64,000 nucleotides of DNA, taken from the NCBI GenBank assembly GCA_019414565.1, contig DXLU01000020.1, positions 1 through 64,000 on the forward strand. The letters run 5' to 3'. Positions 52,267-61,174 of the stretch are shown here, in pieces (positions within the stretch are counted from its first letter, which is position 1; every line of letters begins with the position of its first letter). The translations under genes and the position numbers were made by a program. The stretch is from Collinsella sp. (lineage in GTDB: Bacteria > Actinomycetota > Coriobacteriia > Coriobacteriales > Coriobacteriaceae). The notes below the pieces were generated by a model. That model had not been told where the DNA came from. It made no database searches and saw nothing but the letters and a program-made list of their open reading frames with translations.

Positions 52267-53205
52267 TTATTTAGCGGATACCTTGCCGCTGACGTCCTTG
52301 ACGACCTTCATGGCAGAGACGGGGATAAAGCCCTGCTCCTCGACGAGCTTGCCCTGGACGTCGTCGGAAAGCATGAACTCCAGGAAGGCCGTGGTGGCCT
52401 CGTCGGCGTCCTTGGAGCAGTACATGTGCTCGGTCGCCCAGATCTTAAAGGAGTCGTCGGTAACGTTTGCGCTCTTGGGCTCGACGCCCTCGACCTTGAT
52501 GGCGTTGAACTTGGAGTCGTCGAAGTGCGAGAAGTCGAGGTAGGAGATGGCGTTGTCGGTGCTGGCCATCTGGGTCTGGACGTCGCCGGACTTGTCGAGC
52601 TCGGCGTCGCCCTTAAAGTCGTTGGCCTCGTCGCCAAAGACGGCAGCCTCAAAGGTGGCGCGGGTACCGGAGCCGGCCTTGCGGTTGAGGACGACGATGA
52701 TGGCGTCGTCGCCACCGACCTCCTTCCAGTTGGTGATCTGGCCGGAGAAGATGCCCTTGAGCTGCTCGAGGGACAGGTCGTCGACCGTAACGTTCTTGGA
52801 GACGACGGGGCCCATGCCCACGACGGCGACCTCGTGGTCGACGAGGTTCTTGACCTGATCGGCCTCGAGCTTGGTCTCGGCGAAGACGTCAGAGTTACCG
52901 ATGGTGACGGTGCCGGCGGCGACAGCGGTCAGGCCCTTACCCGAACCGTTACCCGAACCGGAGACGGAGACGTCCGGATTGGCATCCATGAACTTCTCGG
53001 CAGCGGCCTCGACGAGAGCCTGGAACGAGGAGGCACCGTCGTAGGTCACCTCGCCGGAGACGGACTCGGCGGCAGCGGCGCTACCCTTGTCGGCGGCGTC
53101 GGAAGCGCCTGCGCCGCCGCAACCAACGAGGCCGAGGCCCACGATGCTGGCGAGACCACCAGCGAGGCCGAGGAACTGACGACGAGAATAAGCCTGATCA
53201 AGCAT
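52267..53205 (-). CDS. pstS: Phosphate-binding lipoprotein PstS
   Basis: A 312-residue extracytoplasmic phosphate-binding protein. The N-terminal signal reads SRRQFLGLAGG..., i.e. twin-arginine-like, and ends in a lipobox LVGC, so it is probably a Tat-exported lipoprotein attached at Cys near residue 27. The phosphate-binding loops are recognisable as GSGNGSGKGL near 83 and KAGSGTRATFE near 174. AAAGGAAG precedes ATG 53205. First gene of the pst operon; I did not find a clear Pho-box. Confidence 0.94.
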   Translation of the reverse strand: MLDQAYSRRQFLGLAGGLASIVGLGLVGCGGAGASDAADKGSAAAAESVSGEVTYDGASSFQALVEAAAEKFMDANPDVSVSGSGNGSGKGLTAVAAGTVTIGNSDVFAETKLEADQVKNLVDHEVAVVGMGPVVSKNVTVDDLSLEQLKGIFSGQITNWKEVGGDDAIIVVLNRKAGSGTRATFEAAVFGDEANDFKGDAELDKSGDVQTQMASTDNAISYLDFSHFDDSKFNAIKVEGVEPKSANVTDDSFKIWATEHMYCSKDADEATTAFLEFMLSDDVQGKLVEEQGFIPVSAMKVVKDVSGKVSAK

Positions 53206-53398
53206 GATCTTCCTTTCATACAAGCGACTCGCGGGCACCCTGCCCGCTTTGCTGTTTGGAAAGATACGGTCTCGATCGGGCAGCGCCCGCGTCAGCTGCG
53301 CTTTATTACGGGCATCTGATAGACCCTTACCGCAAGCACGGCAGGGCTTTACAAACGAATAACAATCCCGCCGACAAGCATGACCCGCCTTTTACACC

Positions 53399-53514
53399 AA
53401 ATGATCCGTTTTCCTCCGTCCCCAAGGGATCATTTTCAGAAAGAGGACGGCATAGACCTTCTGGTCATGCCGTCCTCTTCGAAAGACAGGTTGTCACCCT
53501 GGCGTTCGCGTAAC
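53399..53514 (-). repeat. Composite hairpin element, partial copy
   Basis: Directly after the dipeptidase stop codon. It holds the conserved inner hairpin (AGAGGACGGCAT...ATGCCGTCCTCT, 53442-53479), the following GACAGGTTGTC word and a CGCGTAAC end, but lacks the outer stem and complete stop-proximal hairpin seen at 59911 and 63128. A separate 9-bp hairpin AAATGATCC/GGATCATTT lies at 53399-53435. The rest of 53206-53398 carries the pstS promoter, not recognised. Confidence 0.75.
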
Positions 53515-53515
53515 C

Positions 53516-54952
53516 TTAAAGCTCCAGCTCGTTCAAGCGCAGGATTGCGACGATATAAATCTTGAGCGCCTGCTTGAGCTGCTCTTCGTTGGCGCACTCG
53601 TTGGGGCCGTGCATCTGGCCGCCCCATGGGGGCAGCTCCAGGCCGGTCTCCTCGGGGCCAAACGAGACGGCGCGGGCAAAGTTGCGTGCGTACGTGCCAC
53701 CGCCCATGGCGAAGGGCTCGACATGCTTGCCCGTAAACTCGTTATAGGTATCGATAAGCGCCTTCACAGCCGGATCGTCGGCAGAGACCGAGAACGGCAC
53801 CTTCGCACGACCCACACGGCACGTCACGCCAAAACGGCCCACGAGCGGATCGAGCTGCTCGCGGATGGTATCGGCACTCGTGCTGTCGGGGAAGCGCACG
53901 TCGATGACCTGCTCGATGTGGCCATCCACCACACGAATGACGCCGGGATTGCTGGTGAGCGGGCCAAACGCGGGGCTCGTCGCATCGATGCCCAAGCCGC
54001 GGCCATAGGCGTCCGCATGCACAAAAGCCAAAAACTTGACAAACTCGTGCTCCGCAGGCGTCAACAGGCGCTCGTCACGGGCGCCAAACGCATCCTCGGC
54101 CTCGCGCAGATACGCCACGATGAGGCCGACGGCATTGATCGTTCCCTCGGGCATCGAGGCATGACCGCCAATGCCGTGGGCAAAAATCTGCGCATGCCCG
54201 TTATCGAGCGCCGTGATCTCCAGGCGGCCGGCATTCTCAACAGGCGCCGGCAGTTCATCGGCGGCAATCGCAAGCTCGCAGATAGACTGCGACGGAATAG
54301 CGTTGCTCGCCTCGGCACCGCTCCAGGACACAACGCGCCCGCCGTCGATCTTGGAGCTCACAAACGTCGCCCCAAACTGTCCCTTCTCGGCATTGCAGAC
54401 CGGGAACTCGGCATCGGGCGTAAACAAAAAGTCGGGGTTCGCGTGGTTCTCCAGATAATGGTGAACGTCGGACATGCCCACTTCCTCATCGCAGCCCAGC
54501 AGCGCGCGGAAGGTGTAGCGCGGGGTAATACCGTGCTTGAGCAGATAGGCGCCGGCGTAGAGCGACAGCACGGCAGGGCCCTTGTCGTCGATAACGCCGC
54601 GGCCAAGCAGCCAGCCCTCGCGACGCTCCATCGCAAACGGGTCGGTGTTCCAGCCAGGGCCGGCGGGCACCACGTCCACATGGCAAATGGTCGCGAGCTG
54701 CTTGTCGCCGCGGCCCGGGATATCGGCAATGCCCACATAGCCCTCGTCGTCGCTCGTCTGGTAGCCGAGCTTTTGCGCAATGCCGAGCGCGCAATCGAGC
54801 GCGTCACGGACCGGGCGGCCAAACGGCGCGCCGGGCTCCGCATCGGCAGAAACTGCCACGGACGGATAACTCACCAGCTGCTCGATATCGGCGACGACAT
54901 CTTCCCAGACCTCATCGACATACTCAGCGACGCTCTGCTCCACCTGATTCAT
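53516..54952 (-). CDS. M20-type dipeptidase (PepV/Sapep-like)
   Basis: A 478-residue metal-dependent dipeptidase. M20 motifs: CHVDVVPAG near residue 88, GRGVIDDKGP near 118-127, and the catalytic GCDEEVGM near 152; a large inserted lid domain follows, as in PepV. It removes the N-terminal residue from dipeptides in the cytoplasm. AAGGAGG before ATG 54952 sets the start. It lies 55 bases before a HAD hydrolase gene transcribed in the same direction upstream. Confidence 0.92.
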   Translation of the reverse strand: MNQVEQSVAEYVDEVWEDVVADIEQLVSYPSVAVSADAEPGAPFGRPVRDALDCALGIAQKLGYQTSDDEGYVGIADIPGRGDKQLATICHVDVVPAGPGWNTDPFAMERREGWLLGRGVIDDKGPAVLSLYAGAYLLKHGITPRYTFRALLGCDEEVGMSDVHHYLENHANPDFLFTPDAEFPVCNAEKGQFGATFVSSKIDGGRVVSWSGAEASNAIPSQSICELAIAADELPAPVENAGRLEITALDNGHAQIFAHGIGGHASMPEGTINAVGLIVAYLREAEDAFGARDERLLTPAEHEFVKFLAFVHADAYGRGLGIDATSPAFGPLTSNPGVIRVVDGHIEQVIDVRFPDSTSADTIREQLDPLVGRFGVTCRVGRAKVPFSVSADDPAVKALIDTYNEFTGKHVEPFAMGGGTYARNFARAVSFGPEETGLELPPWGGQMHGPNECANEEQLKQALKIYIVAILRLNELEL

Positions 54953-55006
54953 GGACGACCTCCTTACCAATGAGCGGCGAGCGTGCCCGCCCCTCACATC
55001 ACATAC

Positions 55007-55669
55007 TTATATAGCGAAAAGTTTAGCAAGCTCGGCCACCGAGTGCACCACCGCATCAGCGCCCGCGGTCTCATGCTCACCCGGCGCCGCCGCGCCCGAA
55101 TAGATGCCGATGCACGGCACGCCCATCGCGTGCGCGCCCTCCACATCGTTAAAGCGGTCGCCGATCATCACGGCCTCGTCGGCCGTCGCACCGAGCGCCG
55201 TCAGCGCATCGCGGATCGAATCGGCCTTGGTCTCGCGCCCCTGCGGCGGATTCATGCCGACCACGACTTCGAACTGAGAAAGCCCCAGCTCGCCCACCAT
55301 GTCAATGCACTTTGCCTCCATACGAGAGGTCGCCACGGCCAAGTGGTGTCCCTGCGCGACAAGGCCATTCAGCAGATCGGGGATCCCATCAAACACGGGA
55401 TACTCATCCGGTCCCAGCTCGTCAAAAAAGGCACGGTACTCATCTGCCACCACGAGCGATTCCTCACGGGAGAAGCCGTAAAAGTCGTGGAAGCTCTTCC
55501 ACAGCGGAGGCCCGATCATGCGGCGCAGGTCACCCATCTGCGCCTCCGAAAACCCGCGCGCAGTCAGCGCCTTGCGCGTCGAGGTCATCACCGCCCGACC
55601 CGTATCGGCCACCGTGCCGTCAAAATCGAACAGCACAACCGGCCGCTTGCATATCTCCAGCGCCGCCAT
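55007..55669 (-). CDS. HAD family hydrolase (phosphoglycolate-phosphatase-like)
   Basis: A 220-residue HAD-IA hydrolase. Motif I FDFDGTVADT lies near residues 14-23, a helical cap follows, motif II VATSRME near 110 (usual TS/T position), and GDRFNDVEGA near 165 gives the acidic motif. The closest type is phosphoglycolate phosphatase / PpaX; substrate unproven. GAGGGG precedes ATG 55669. Upstream partner of the dipeptidase gene on the same strand. Confidence 0.9.
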   Translation of the reverse strand: MAALEICKRPVVLFDFDGTVADTGRAVMTSTRKALTARGFSEAQMGDLRRMIGPPLWKSFHDFYGFSREESLVVADEYRAFFDELGPDEYPVFDGIPDLLNGLVAQGHHLAVATSRMEAKCIDMVGELGLSQFEVVVGMNPPQGRETKADSIRDALTALGATADEAVMIGDRFNDVEGAHAMGVPCIGIYSGAAAPGEHETAGADAVVHSVAELAKLFAI

Positions 55670-55825
55670 CGGCACCCCTCTTCCCCAGTTGATGATTTCT
55701 ACACCACCACTTCAAACTGTTGACTATTCAACAATTGAACCTAGCAATGTAGAGCAACTCCACTATACTTGTCGCACTTTGCTCTCAATCGGCGGCGCCG
55801 TGGCGCCCCATCGAAAGGTGCAATT

Positions 55826-56686
55826 ATGTCTTTTGCCATCATAACCGACTCCACGTCGGACATCTCCCCCGCCCGCGCCCAAGAGCTCGGTATTTACGTG
55901 ATTCCGCTGCATGTGATTATCGAGGGCGAGGACCTGCTCGACCAGGTGCAGATTACTGCCGAGGAATACGTCGCGCGCATGGCCGGCTCTGAGCAGCTGC
56001 CGCACACCTCGCAGCCGAGCGCCGGCGAGTTCAAGGCGCTGTTTGACCGCGTGCGCGCCGATGGCCACGACAGCGCGATCTTTATCTCGCTGTGCAGCGA
56101 GTGGTCCGCCTGCTATTCCAACGCATGCCTGGTCGCCGAGACCCACGAGCTCGACGTGCGCTGCATCGATTCGCGCACCGGCTCGGGCGCCGAGGGTCTG
56201 CTGGTGGAGTACGCGCTTGCCATGCGCGAGGACGGCCGCAGCTTGGACGAGACCGAGGCGCAGATCCGCGCGACGTTGCCCGACGCCCATCTGCTGCTGA
56301 TTCCCCGAACGCTCGAGAACCTGGTCAAAAACGGCCGCGCCCCCAAGCTCGCCGGCCAGCTGACGCAGATGCTCAACATTCGCCTGGCCGTTTCGCCGGA
56401 GTGGAAATCGGGCGAGATCAAGGCCGTCAAAAAGGGCCGCGGCGCCAAGCGCATCGTTGCCAACACCATGACCGATTGCCTCGCATTTTTGGCCGAGCAT
56501 CCGGGCTCCAGCGTGCGCGTACTCACGACCGGCGCCGCTGAGGAGCAAAAGCTCGTCAGCCAAGCGCTCGCAGGCCAGGACTACGTGGACGCCGGCACCG
56601 GCCCCATCGGCTGCACCATCGCCACCCATGTAGGCGTCGACGCCATCGCCATCAGCTACTGCCCTCGTTACCAGCCCATCCACTAG
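55826..56686 (+). CDS. DegV family fatty-acid-binding protein
   Basis: A 286-residue DegV/FakB-type protein: FAIITDSTSDISP at the start, the ligand-lining LCSEWSACYSNA in the middle and GPIGCTIATHVGVDAI at the end. It resembles the DegV protein at 1926 in layout but differs in many residues, so the two may prefer different fatty acids. AAAGGTG lies eight bases before ATG 55826. No fakA-like kinase gene is in the window. Confidence 0.92.
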   Translation: MSFAIITDSTSDISPARAQELGIYVIPLHVIIEGEDLLDQVQITAEEYVARMAGSEQLPHTSQPSAGEFKALFDRVRADGHDSAIFISLCSEWSACYSNACLVAETHELDVRCIDSRTGSGAEGLLVEYALAMREDGRSLDETEAQIRATLPDAHLLLIPRTLENLVKNGRAPKLAGQLTQMLNIRLAVSPEWKSGEIKAVKKGRGAKRIVANTMTDCLAFLAEHPGSSVRVLTTGAAEEQKLVSQALAGQDYVDAGTGPIGCTIATHVGVDAIAISYCPRYQPIH

Positions 56687-56701
56687 GGGCACCTTTACCA
56701 C

Positions 56702-56764
56702 TTGCGGTGGAATAGGAACTGTTTTTGGCTTATCAGCCGCAAATCAATCCCTATTCCACCGCAA
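56702..56764. repeat. 15-bp inverted repeat with 33-base loop
   Basis: TTGCGGTGGAATAGG (56702-56716) pairs perfectly with 56750-56764. Located between the DegV gene and the toxin gene (convergent), so it may serve both as terminator. Confidence 0.75.
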
Positions 56765-56779
56765 CTTAGAAATCGGCGA

Positions 56780-57088
56780 TCAGCCCAGCGGACCCTGAAA
56801 CAGTTCCTGATGAGTGCCCATTCTCACCAGCCTAATCACTGGGTTAGTCTTATGGGGAAGATAAAGAACGACCACATCGACCAAGCCATCGGATAGGTGG
56901 AAATCGATGTGGCCGTTGTAGTTTCCGCCCGGGTTTGAGAGCTCGTGGGCGCCATACTCCGCCGGAAGTGACCCATGAGCCACAAGCTCTGCAACCGCCG
57001 CTTTAAACTCACTTTTTAGCTGCGGATGCATGCGCATCGTTCGTTTGTAGTCCACCTTAAATTGAGCCTCGACTTTAATCTCGAACAT
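56780..57088 (-). CDS. YafQ-type RelE-superfamily mRNA interferase toxin
   Basis: A 102-residue toxin of the YafQ branch. Conserved residues: FKVDYKR near the start, HELSNPGGNYNGHIDF (two His) around residues 48-63 and the end VRMGTHQELF, whose His is the catalytic general acid/base in YafQ. Expected to cleave mRNA on ribosomes when free of its antitoxin. It starts two bases after the antitoxin stop, so the two are translated together. Confidence 0.9.
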   Translation of the reverse strand: MFEIKVEAQFKVDYKRTMRMHPQLKSEFKAAVAELVAHGSLPAEYGAHELSNPGGNYNGHIDFHLSDGLVDVVVLYLPHKTNPVIRLVRMGTHQELFQGPLG

Positions 57089-57090
57089 CG

Positions 57091-57390
57091 CTATTCCTCA
57101 TCGAGGAATGACATAAGCTCATCAGCGTTATTGAATGACAGGCTATCGTCCGGCAAAATCCCCAGCTCATGAGCCTCGGCGATCACCATGGCGCGCCTCG
57201 TCACCTCGTTGGGCACCTCCGCCCTTCCTACAATCTCAAAAGGAATCTTTCGCTGATTTACCAGCTGCCGAACAGCAAGATTGAGATAGGAATTGAGGCT
57301 GAGGCCGACCGAATCCAAGAACTCAGTCGCCTGCTCCTTGAGCCCCTCTTCGATTCGAACCGTCGTAGGCTTAACTGTTGCTGTAGACAT
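57091..57390 (-). CDS. RelB/DinJ family antitoxin
   Basis: A 99-residue antitoxin. The N-terminal ribbon-helix-helix is visible (TTVRIEEGLKEQATEFLDSVG... NSYLNLAVRQLV) and the C-terminal acidic part (SFNNADELMSFLDEE) wraps the toxin. It binds the YafQ-like toxin encoded next and represses the operon. AGGAGG precedes the ATG. A TATACT -10 lies about 35 bases upstream beside a long palindrome. Confidence 0.92.
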   Translation of the reverse strand: MSTATVKPTTVRIEEGLKEQATEFLDSVGLSLNSYLNLAVRQLVNQRKIPFEIVGRAEVPNEVTRRAMVIAEAHELGILPDDSLSFNNADELMSFLDEE

Positions 57391-57430
57391 TTGCGACCTC
57401 CTCGCCCTCGTCTTTTACACCAGTATACCC

Positions 57431-57480
57431 AATACGCATGGCAATCTGATGTTAGATAACATCAGATTGCCATGCGTATT
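57431..57480 (-). promoter_or_regulatory. 24-bp palindromic operator of the toxin-antitoxin pair
   Basis: Arms 57431-57454 and 57457-57480 are perfectly complementary over 24 bases with a 2-base centre. It overlaps the -35 area of the antitoxin promoter, whose -10 TATACT is adjacent. It could also end the LOG transcript. Confidence 0.75.
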
Positions 57481-57503
57481 CATGTCGCGTGGGCACGATT
57501 GAT

Positions 57504-58262
57504 CTACATCAGCCCGCTGAGCGCAATGTCAACGGCCTCGTTGAGGTCGTCGGTAATGTGTACCAGATCCGGATCGAGCGGGCTAATCATACCGGTGCTC
57601 ATCACCGGGCCGTTGAGCCAGTCGAATAGGCCCTGCCAGTACTCGGTGCCCACCAGCACGAGCGGCATGCGCTTGACCTTGTGCGTCTGCACCAGCGTGA
57701 GAACCTCGAACATCTCGTCGAGCGTGCCAAAGCCGCCGGGAAATACGATGGCGCCCGAGCTGTACTTAACGAACATGGTTTTGCGCACAAAGAAGTAGCG
57801 GAAGTCCATGCCGAGGTTCACGTATTTATTGAGCCCCTGCTCGTGCGGCAATTCAATGCCTAGGCCAACTGACTTGCCGTTGACACTCGCCGCTCCCCTG
57901 TTGGCCGCTTCCATGATGCCGGGGCCGCCACCGGTGATGACCGCCACGCCACGTTGCGCGATCTTGCGCCCGACGGTACGCGCCGCCTTGTAGAGCGGAT
58001 CGGTCTTGGGCGTGCGGGCGCTACCGAAGATGGTCACCGCAGGTCCAAGCTCGGCAAGCGCGCCAAAACCATCGACAAACTCTGCCTGAATGCGCAGCAC
58101 GCGCCACGGGTCGGCATGCAGCCAGTCGGTCGAGTCCTCGGGCGCCAGCAGGTTGGCGTAGGTGTTGTCCTTAGGAATCATGGGGCCGCGCATGACCACG
58201 GGGCCGCGGCGGTACGTCTCGTCGTAGGCAGGCTCGCCCTCGACGTTCTCATTCTTAATCAT
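57504..58262 (-). CDS. LOG family protein (TIGR00730 type)
   Basis: A 252-residue Rossmann-fold protein with the two LOG motifs: GGGPGIMEAANRGA near residue 118 and PGGFGTLDEMFEVLT near 186. LOG proteins hydrolyse cytokinin- or AMP-type nucleoside monophosphates to free base and ribose phosphate; in bacteria the physiological substrate is often AMP-like and unclear. AGGAG lies five bases before ATG 58262, which decides the start. Confidence 0.93.
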   Translation of the reverse strand: MIKNENVEGEPAYDETYRRGPVVMRGPMIPKDNTYANLLAPEDSTDWLHADPWRVLRIQAEFVDGFGALAELGPAVTIFGSARTPKTDPLYKAARTVGRKIAQRGVAVITGGGPGIMEAANRGAASVNGKSVGLGIELPHEQGLNKYVNLGMDFRYFFVRKTMFVKYSSGAIVFPGGFGTLDEMFEVLTLVQTHKVKRMPLVLVGTEYWQGLFDWLNGPVMSTGMISPLDPDLVHITDDLNEAVDIALSGLM

Positions 58263-58281
58263 GGGTACTCCTATCGAGAAA

Positions 58282-58326
58282 AAGAAAAACGGGCGGGGTC
58301 GACGCTGTGCGCCAAACACCCGCCCG
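58282..58326 (-). terminator. Terminator of tgt
   Basis: On the minus strand CGGGCGGG pairs with CCCGCCCG around a 24-base loop and is followed by TTTTTCTTTTTC. It overlaps the leader of the LOG gene. Confidence 0.75.
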
Positions 58327-58475
58327 AACATCAACTATTCGGTATGGTACCCACGATGCATCAAGTGCTTGCAAGCTATCGGTCATCGGTCGCGCAAGCG
58401 GTGTTAGCAAACGTGATGACCGGCCGGCGCTCGCCCCTTGCCGTTGCCCGCGCTCTGCAAGCGCCCGTGCTGCTC

Positions 58476-59615
58476 TTAGTAATCCACCGCCGCAGGGCTG
58501 TTCATCCAGTCGCTCACGAACGCGCCGTAGCGGCCCTCGATAATGGCCTGGCGGGCCCGCTGCATAAGGTTGAGCAGGTAGTAGATGTTGTGCATCGAAA
58601 GCAGAATGCCGCCGAGCATCTCCTTCTGCGTGACCATGTGACGGATGAGCGCACGGCTGTAACCGCCCGTGCACACCGGGCAGGTGCAGGTGGGATCGAT
58701 GGGACCGTCGTCGTGCGCAAAGCGAGCGTTGCGGAAGTTGAGGCGACCCTCGCTGGAGAATGCCGTGCCCATACGGCCGGTGCGCGTCGGCAGCACGCAG
58801 TCAAACATGTCGATACCCACGCCAACGCCGCGCACGAGCGTGGTCGGGTTGCCGACACCCATCAGGTAGCGCGGCTTATGCTTGGGCATGTACTCGCTCA
58901 CGAGCGGCGCCAGGGTCTCGAACATGGTCTCGTGATCCTCGCCCACCGAATAGCCACCGATACCATAGCCCGGGAAGTCGCCGCACTCCTCCAGATGGCG
59001 CAGCGAGCGCAGGCGCAGATCCAGGTGCATGCCGCCCTGAACGATGCCAAAGAGCGCCTGGTCATCGCGGGTATGCGCCTTATAGCAGCGCTCGGCCCAC
59101 ATGCTCGACAGCTCAACGGCGCGCTCAACGTAGGCGCGCGTGGCGGGATAGCCCGGGCACTGGTCGAGCTGCATGCAGATATCGGAGCCGAGTTTCATGG
59201 CGATTTCCATGTTGTCCTCGGGCGTCCAAAACACGTGGCGGCCGTCGTAATCGTTGACGATAAAGCGCACGCCCTCATCGGTGAGCTTGACGGCATCGTT
59301 GTGGCTGAAGACCTGGAAACCGCCCGAGTCGGTGAGGATGGGGCCGTGCCAGTTCATGAACTTGTGCAGGCCGCCCAGCTCGGCGATGGTATCCTCGCCG
59401 GGACGCATGGACAGATGATAGGTATTGGCGAGCACGATCTGGGCGCCGAGCTTCTTGACAGTCTCGGTAGGAATGCCCTTGACGTTTGCCTTGGTGCCCA
59501 CGGGCATAAAAATCGGCGTCTCGATGTCGCCGTGCGGGGTGTGCAGTACGCCGGCACGCGCGTGCGTCGTCGGATCCTCGGCAATCAGGTCGAATTTAAA
59601 AAGGTTCTGGTCCAT
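58476..59615 (-). CDS. tgt: Queuine tRNA-guanine transglycosylase
   Basis: A 379-residue enzyme exchanging guanine-34 in GUN-anticodon tRNAs for the queuosine precursor. Visible: the nucleophile region DSGGFQVFSH near residue 94, the second Asp in GVGIDMFDCVLPTR near 274, and the zinc site CTCPVCTGGYSRA with its later His near 315-345. AAGGAG lies seven bases before the ATG. It is separated from the later queuosine-pathway gene queA (63291) by an SDR and a coiled-coil gene. Confidence 0.96.
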   Translation of the reverse strand: MDQNLFKFDLIAEDPTTHARAGVLHTPHGDIETPIFMPVGTKANVKGIPTETVKKLGAQIVLANTYHLSMRPGEDTIAELGGLHKFMNWHGPILTDSGGFQVFSHNDAVKLTDEGVRFIVNDYDGRHVFWTPEDNMEIAMKLGSDICMQLDQCPGYPATRAYVERAVELSSMWAERCYKAHTRDDQALFGIVQGGMHLDLRLRSLRHLEECGDFPGYGIGGYSVGEDHETMFETLAPLVSEYMPKHKPRYLMGVGNPTTLVRGVGVGIDMFDCVLPTRTGRMGTAFSSEGRLNFRNARFAHDDGPIDPTCTCPVCTGGYSRALIRHMVTQKEMLGGILLSMHNIYYLLNLMQRARQAIIEGRYGAFVSDWMNSPAAVDY

Positions 59616-59720
59616 AAACTGGAACTCCTTGGTTGCGGTTCATACGCAAACCATTATACGGGCAACCCGCAAGAAGCACCGACTCGACAGAAACTAGTGC
59701 ATTAGGATCAGGTTCCCGCG

Positions 59721-59891
59721 CTAGTCGTTGGGTAGTCGTTGGGGACAGTCTTAAACGACTAGACGTTGGGGACAGTCTTCAGCGCCATCTTGCAAATGAG
59801 CGCCCCAATCTGCCGGCACTCAGGGACTGTCCCCAAGTGCCGGCAAGAGTGTCCCTTTCGACTAGTCATTTAAGAACGTCCCCAACGACTA
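59721..59891. repeat. GGGGAC repeat cluster
   Basis: Tandem AGTCGTTGGGGACAGTCTTAA-type units at 59721-59780, the pair GCCGGCACT/AGTGCCGGC at 59813-59844 and an inverted unit (AAGAACGTCCCCAACGACT) at 59873-59891. Together they could fold into one large structure. Fills most of the gap between tgt and the composite element. Confidence 0.8.
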
Positions 59892-59910
59892 CATCCAACA
59901 GTCAAGGTAA

Positions 59911-60077
59911 CGCCGATGCTCTGACAACATCAGCGAGCGGTCACCAGAGCGAACAAATTGGCATGAAAAGAGGACGGCATAGACCTTCTGGTCATGCCGC
60001 CCTCTTTGAATGACAAGTTGTCGCTCTGGTGACCGCGCAGCGTCGGCCCGTTACGGCGTTTGGTAAAACGCCGTAAC
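59911..60077 (-). repeat. Composite multi-hairpin element, full copy 1
   Basis: Read on the minus strand from the SDR stop: a hairpin GTTACGGCGTTT/AAACGCCGTAAC (60077-60050), a GCG spacer, an outer stem arm (60036-60021), an inner hairpin centred on GGTC/GACC (60004-59969), the outer stem partner (59952-59937; 16 perfect pairs), and a conserved tail ending AGCATCGGC. Same order as the copy at 63128. Confidence 0.85.
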
Positions 60078-60079
60078 TC

Positions 60080-60880
60080 CTACGGACGCTGGCCCATGCC
60101 ACCCTCGAGGGTGACGGTCTCGCCGTTCATATACTTAAAGTCGGGACCGCAGAGCTGAACGACAACGCGGCCGATTTCCTTCTCGACGTCGCCGTAGTGG
60201 CCAGCCGGCGGCATGTGGACGTTGGCCTTGAACGCCTCGGGATAGGCATCCTGGAAGTTCTCGAGCGCAGCGGTCCAAGCAAGCGGGCAAACGATATTGA
60301 CGTTGATGCCGTCCTTGCCCCACTCGTTGGCGGCAACGCGGGTCAGACCGCGGATGCCCTCCTTGGCAGCGGCGTAGCTGCACTGGCCATAGTTGCCAAA
60401 CAGGCCGGCGCCCGAAGCAAAGTTGACCACGGAGCCCTTGGTCTCCTTCAGGTGCGGGTAGGCCTTCTGCATGTACAGGTAGGTGGCATACAGACCGGAG
60501 TAAATGGCGAGGTTGAACTGGTCCATGGTGTGGTCGGCGATGGTCACGCCCGAAGCGCTGGCCTGAGCATTGTTGACGACGGCGTCGATGCGGCCGAACT
60601 CCTCAATAGCCTTGTCGATGACGTTCTGGACGACGGCCTCGTTGTCCTGACCAGCCGAAACATCGGCCTGAACAGGCAGAACCTTGACACCGTACTCGGC
60701 CTCGAGAGACTCCTTGGCGGCCTCGAGCTTGGCGACGTTGCGGCCGGTGATGACGAGGTTTGCGCCCTCCTTGGCAAAAGCGATATCGATGCCGTAGCCG
60801 ATGGAACCAGCGGAGCCGTCCTTAAGCGTGGCCTTGCCGCCGCCGGTAACGATCACGGTCTTACCAGTGAAAAGTCCCAT
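60080..60880 (-). CDS. SDR family NAD(P)-dependent oxidoreductase
   Basis: A 266-residue short-chain dehydrogenase. The catalytic YAAAK is near residue 172, with the upstream serine in VVNFASGAG near 157, and NNAQAS (NNAG-type motif) near 96. The glycine-rich cofactor loop is unusual: TGGGKATLKDGSAGSIGYGI, with about eight extra residues compared with the normal TGxxxGxG. Substrate unknown; in this group of gut bacteria SDRs include bile-acid dehydrogenases, but nothing here identifies one. AAAGGA precedes ATG 60880. Confidence 0.88.
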   Translation of the reverse strand: MGLFTGKTVIVTGGGKATLKDGSAGSIGYGIDIAFAKEGANLVITGRNVAKLEAAKESLEAEYGVKVLPVQADVSAGQDNEAVVQNVIDKAIEEFGRIDAVVNNAQASASGVTIADHTMDQFNLAIYSGLYATYLYMQKAYPHLKETKGSVVNFASGAGLFGNYGQCSYAAAKEGIRGLTRVAANEWGKDGINVNIVCPLAWTAALENFQDAYPEAFKANVHMPPAGHYGDVEKEIGRVVVQLCGPDFKYMNGETVTLEGGMGQRP

Positions 60881-61174
60881 ACAAAGTCCTTTCAAATCGC
60901 GACGGGCCTGCCCGTCGACTGCGCGCATCCAACTTCACGCGCCAAAAGCTGAAATGCAACTTTAGCGGGTTCAAGTGAAAAATAAAGCCCATGGCAGGCG
61001 AACGGCATAACGTCTTTCGGCGAAGGGATTGTCAAGTTAAAACTGGATAAAGTGGGCGAGTTTTTGCTATCGACGCGAGCCATCGAACACGTTTTGAAAC
61101 TTTGCTGCGGCGCGCGGGAAGTCGGCGCGAGACTTTATCATAGGGTGACAAACAACGATGAGGAGCACATACCT

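Noticed and set aside
51220..53319. 699-aa open frame opposite pstA, pstC and pstS
   Set aside because: Low-complexity Asp/Gly/His/Arg translation antisense to three certain pst genes.
57954..59705. 583-aa open frame opposite LOG and tgt
   Set aside because: Antisense shadow of tgt, whose zinc and catalytic motifs are clear.
60080..60880. Bile-acid 7-beta-hydroxysteroid dehydrogenase
   Set aside because: The sequence does not resemble the Collinsella 7-beta enzyme as I remember it; only general SDR motifs are shared.
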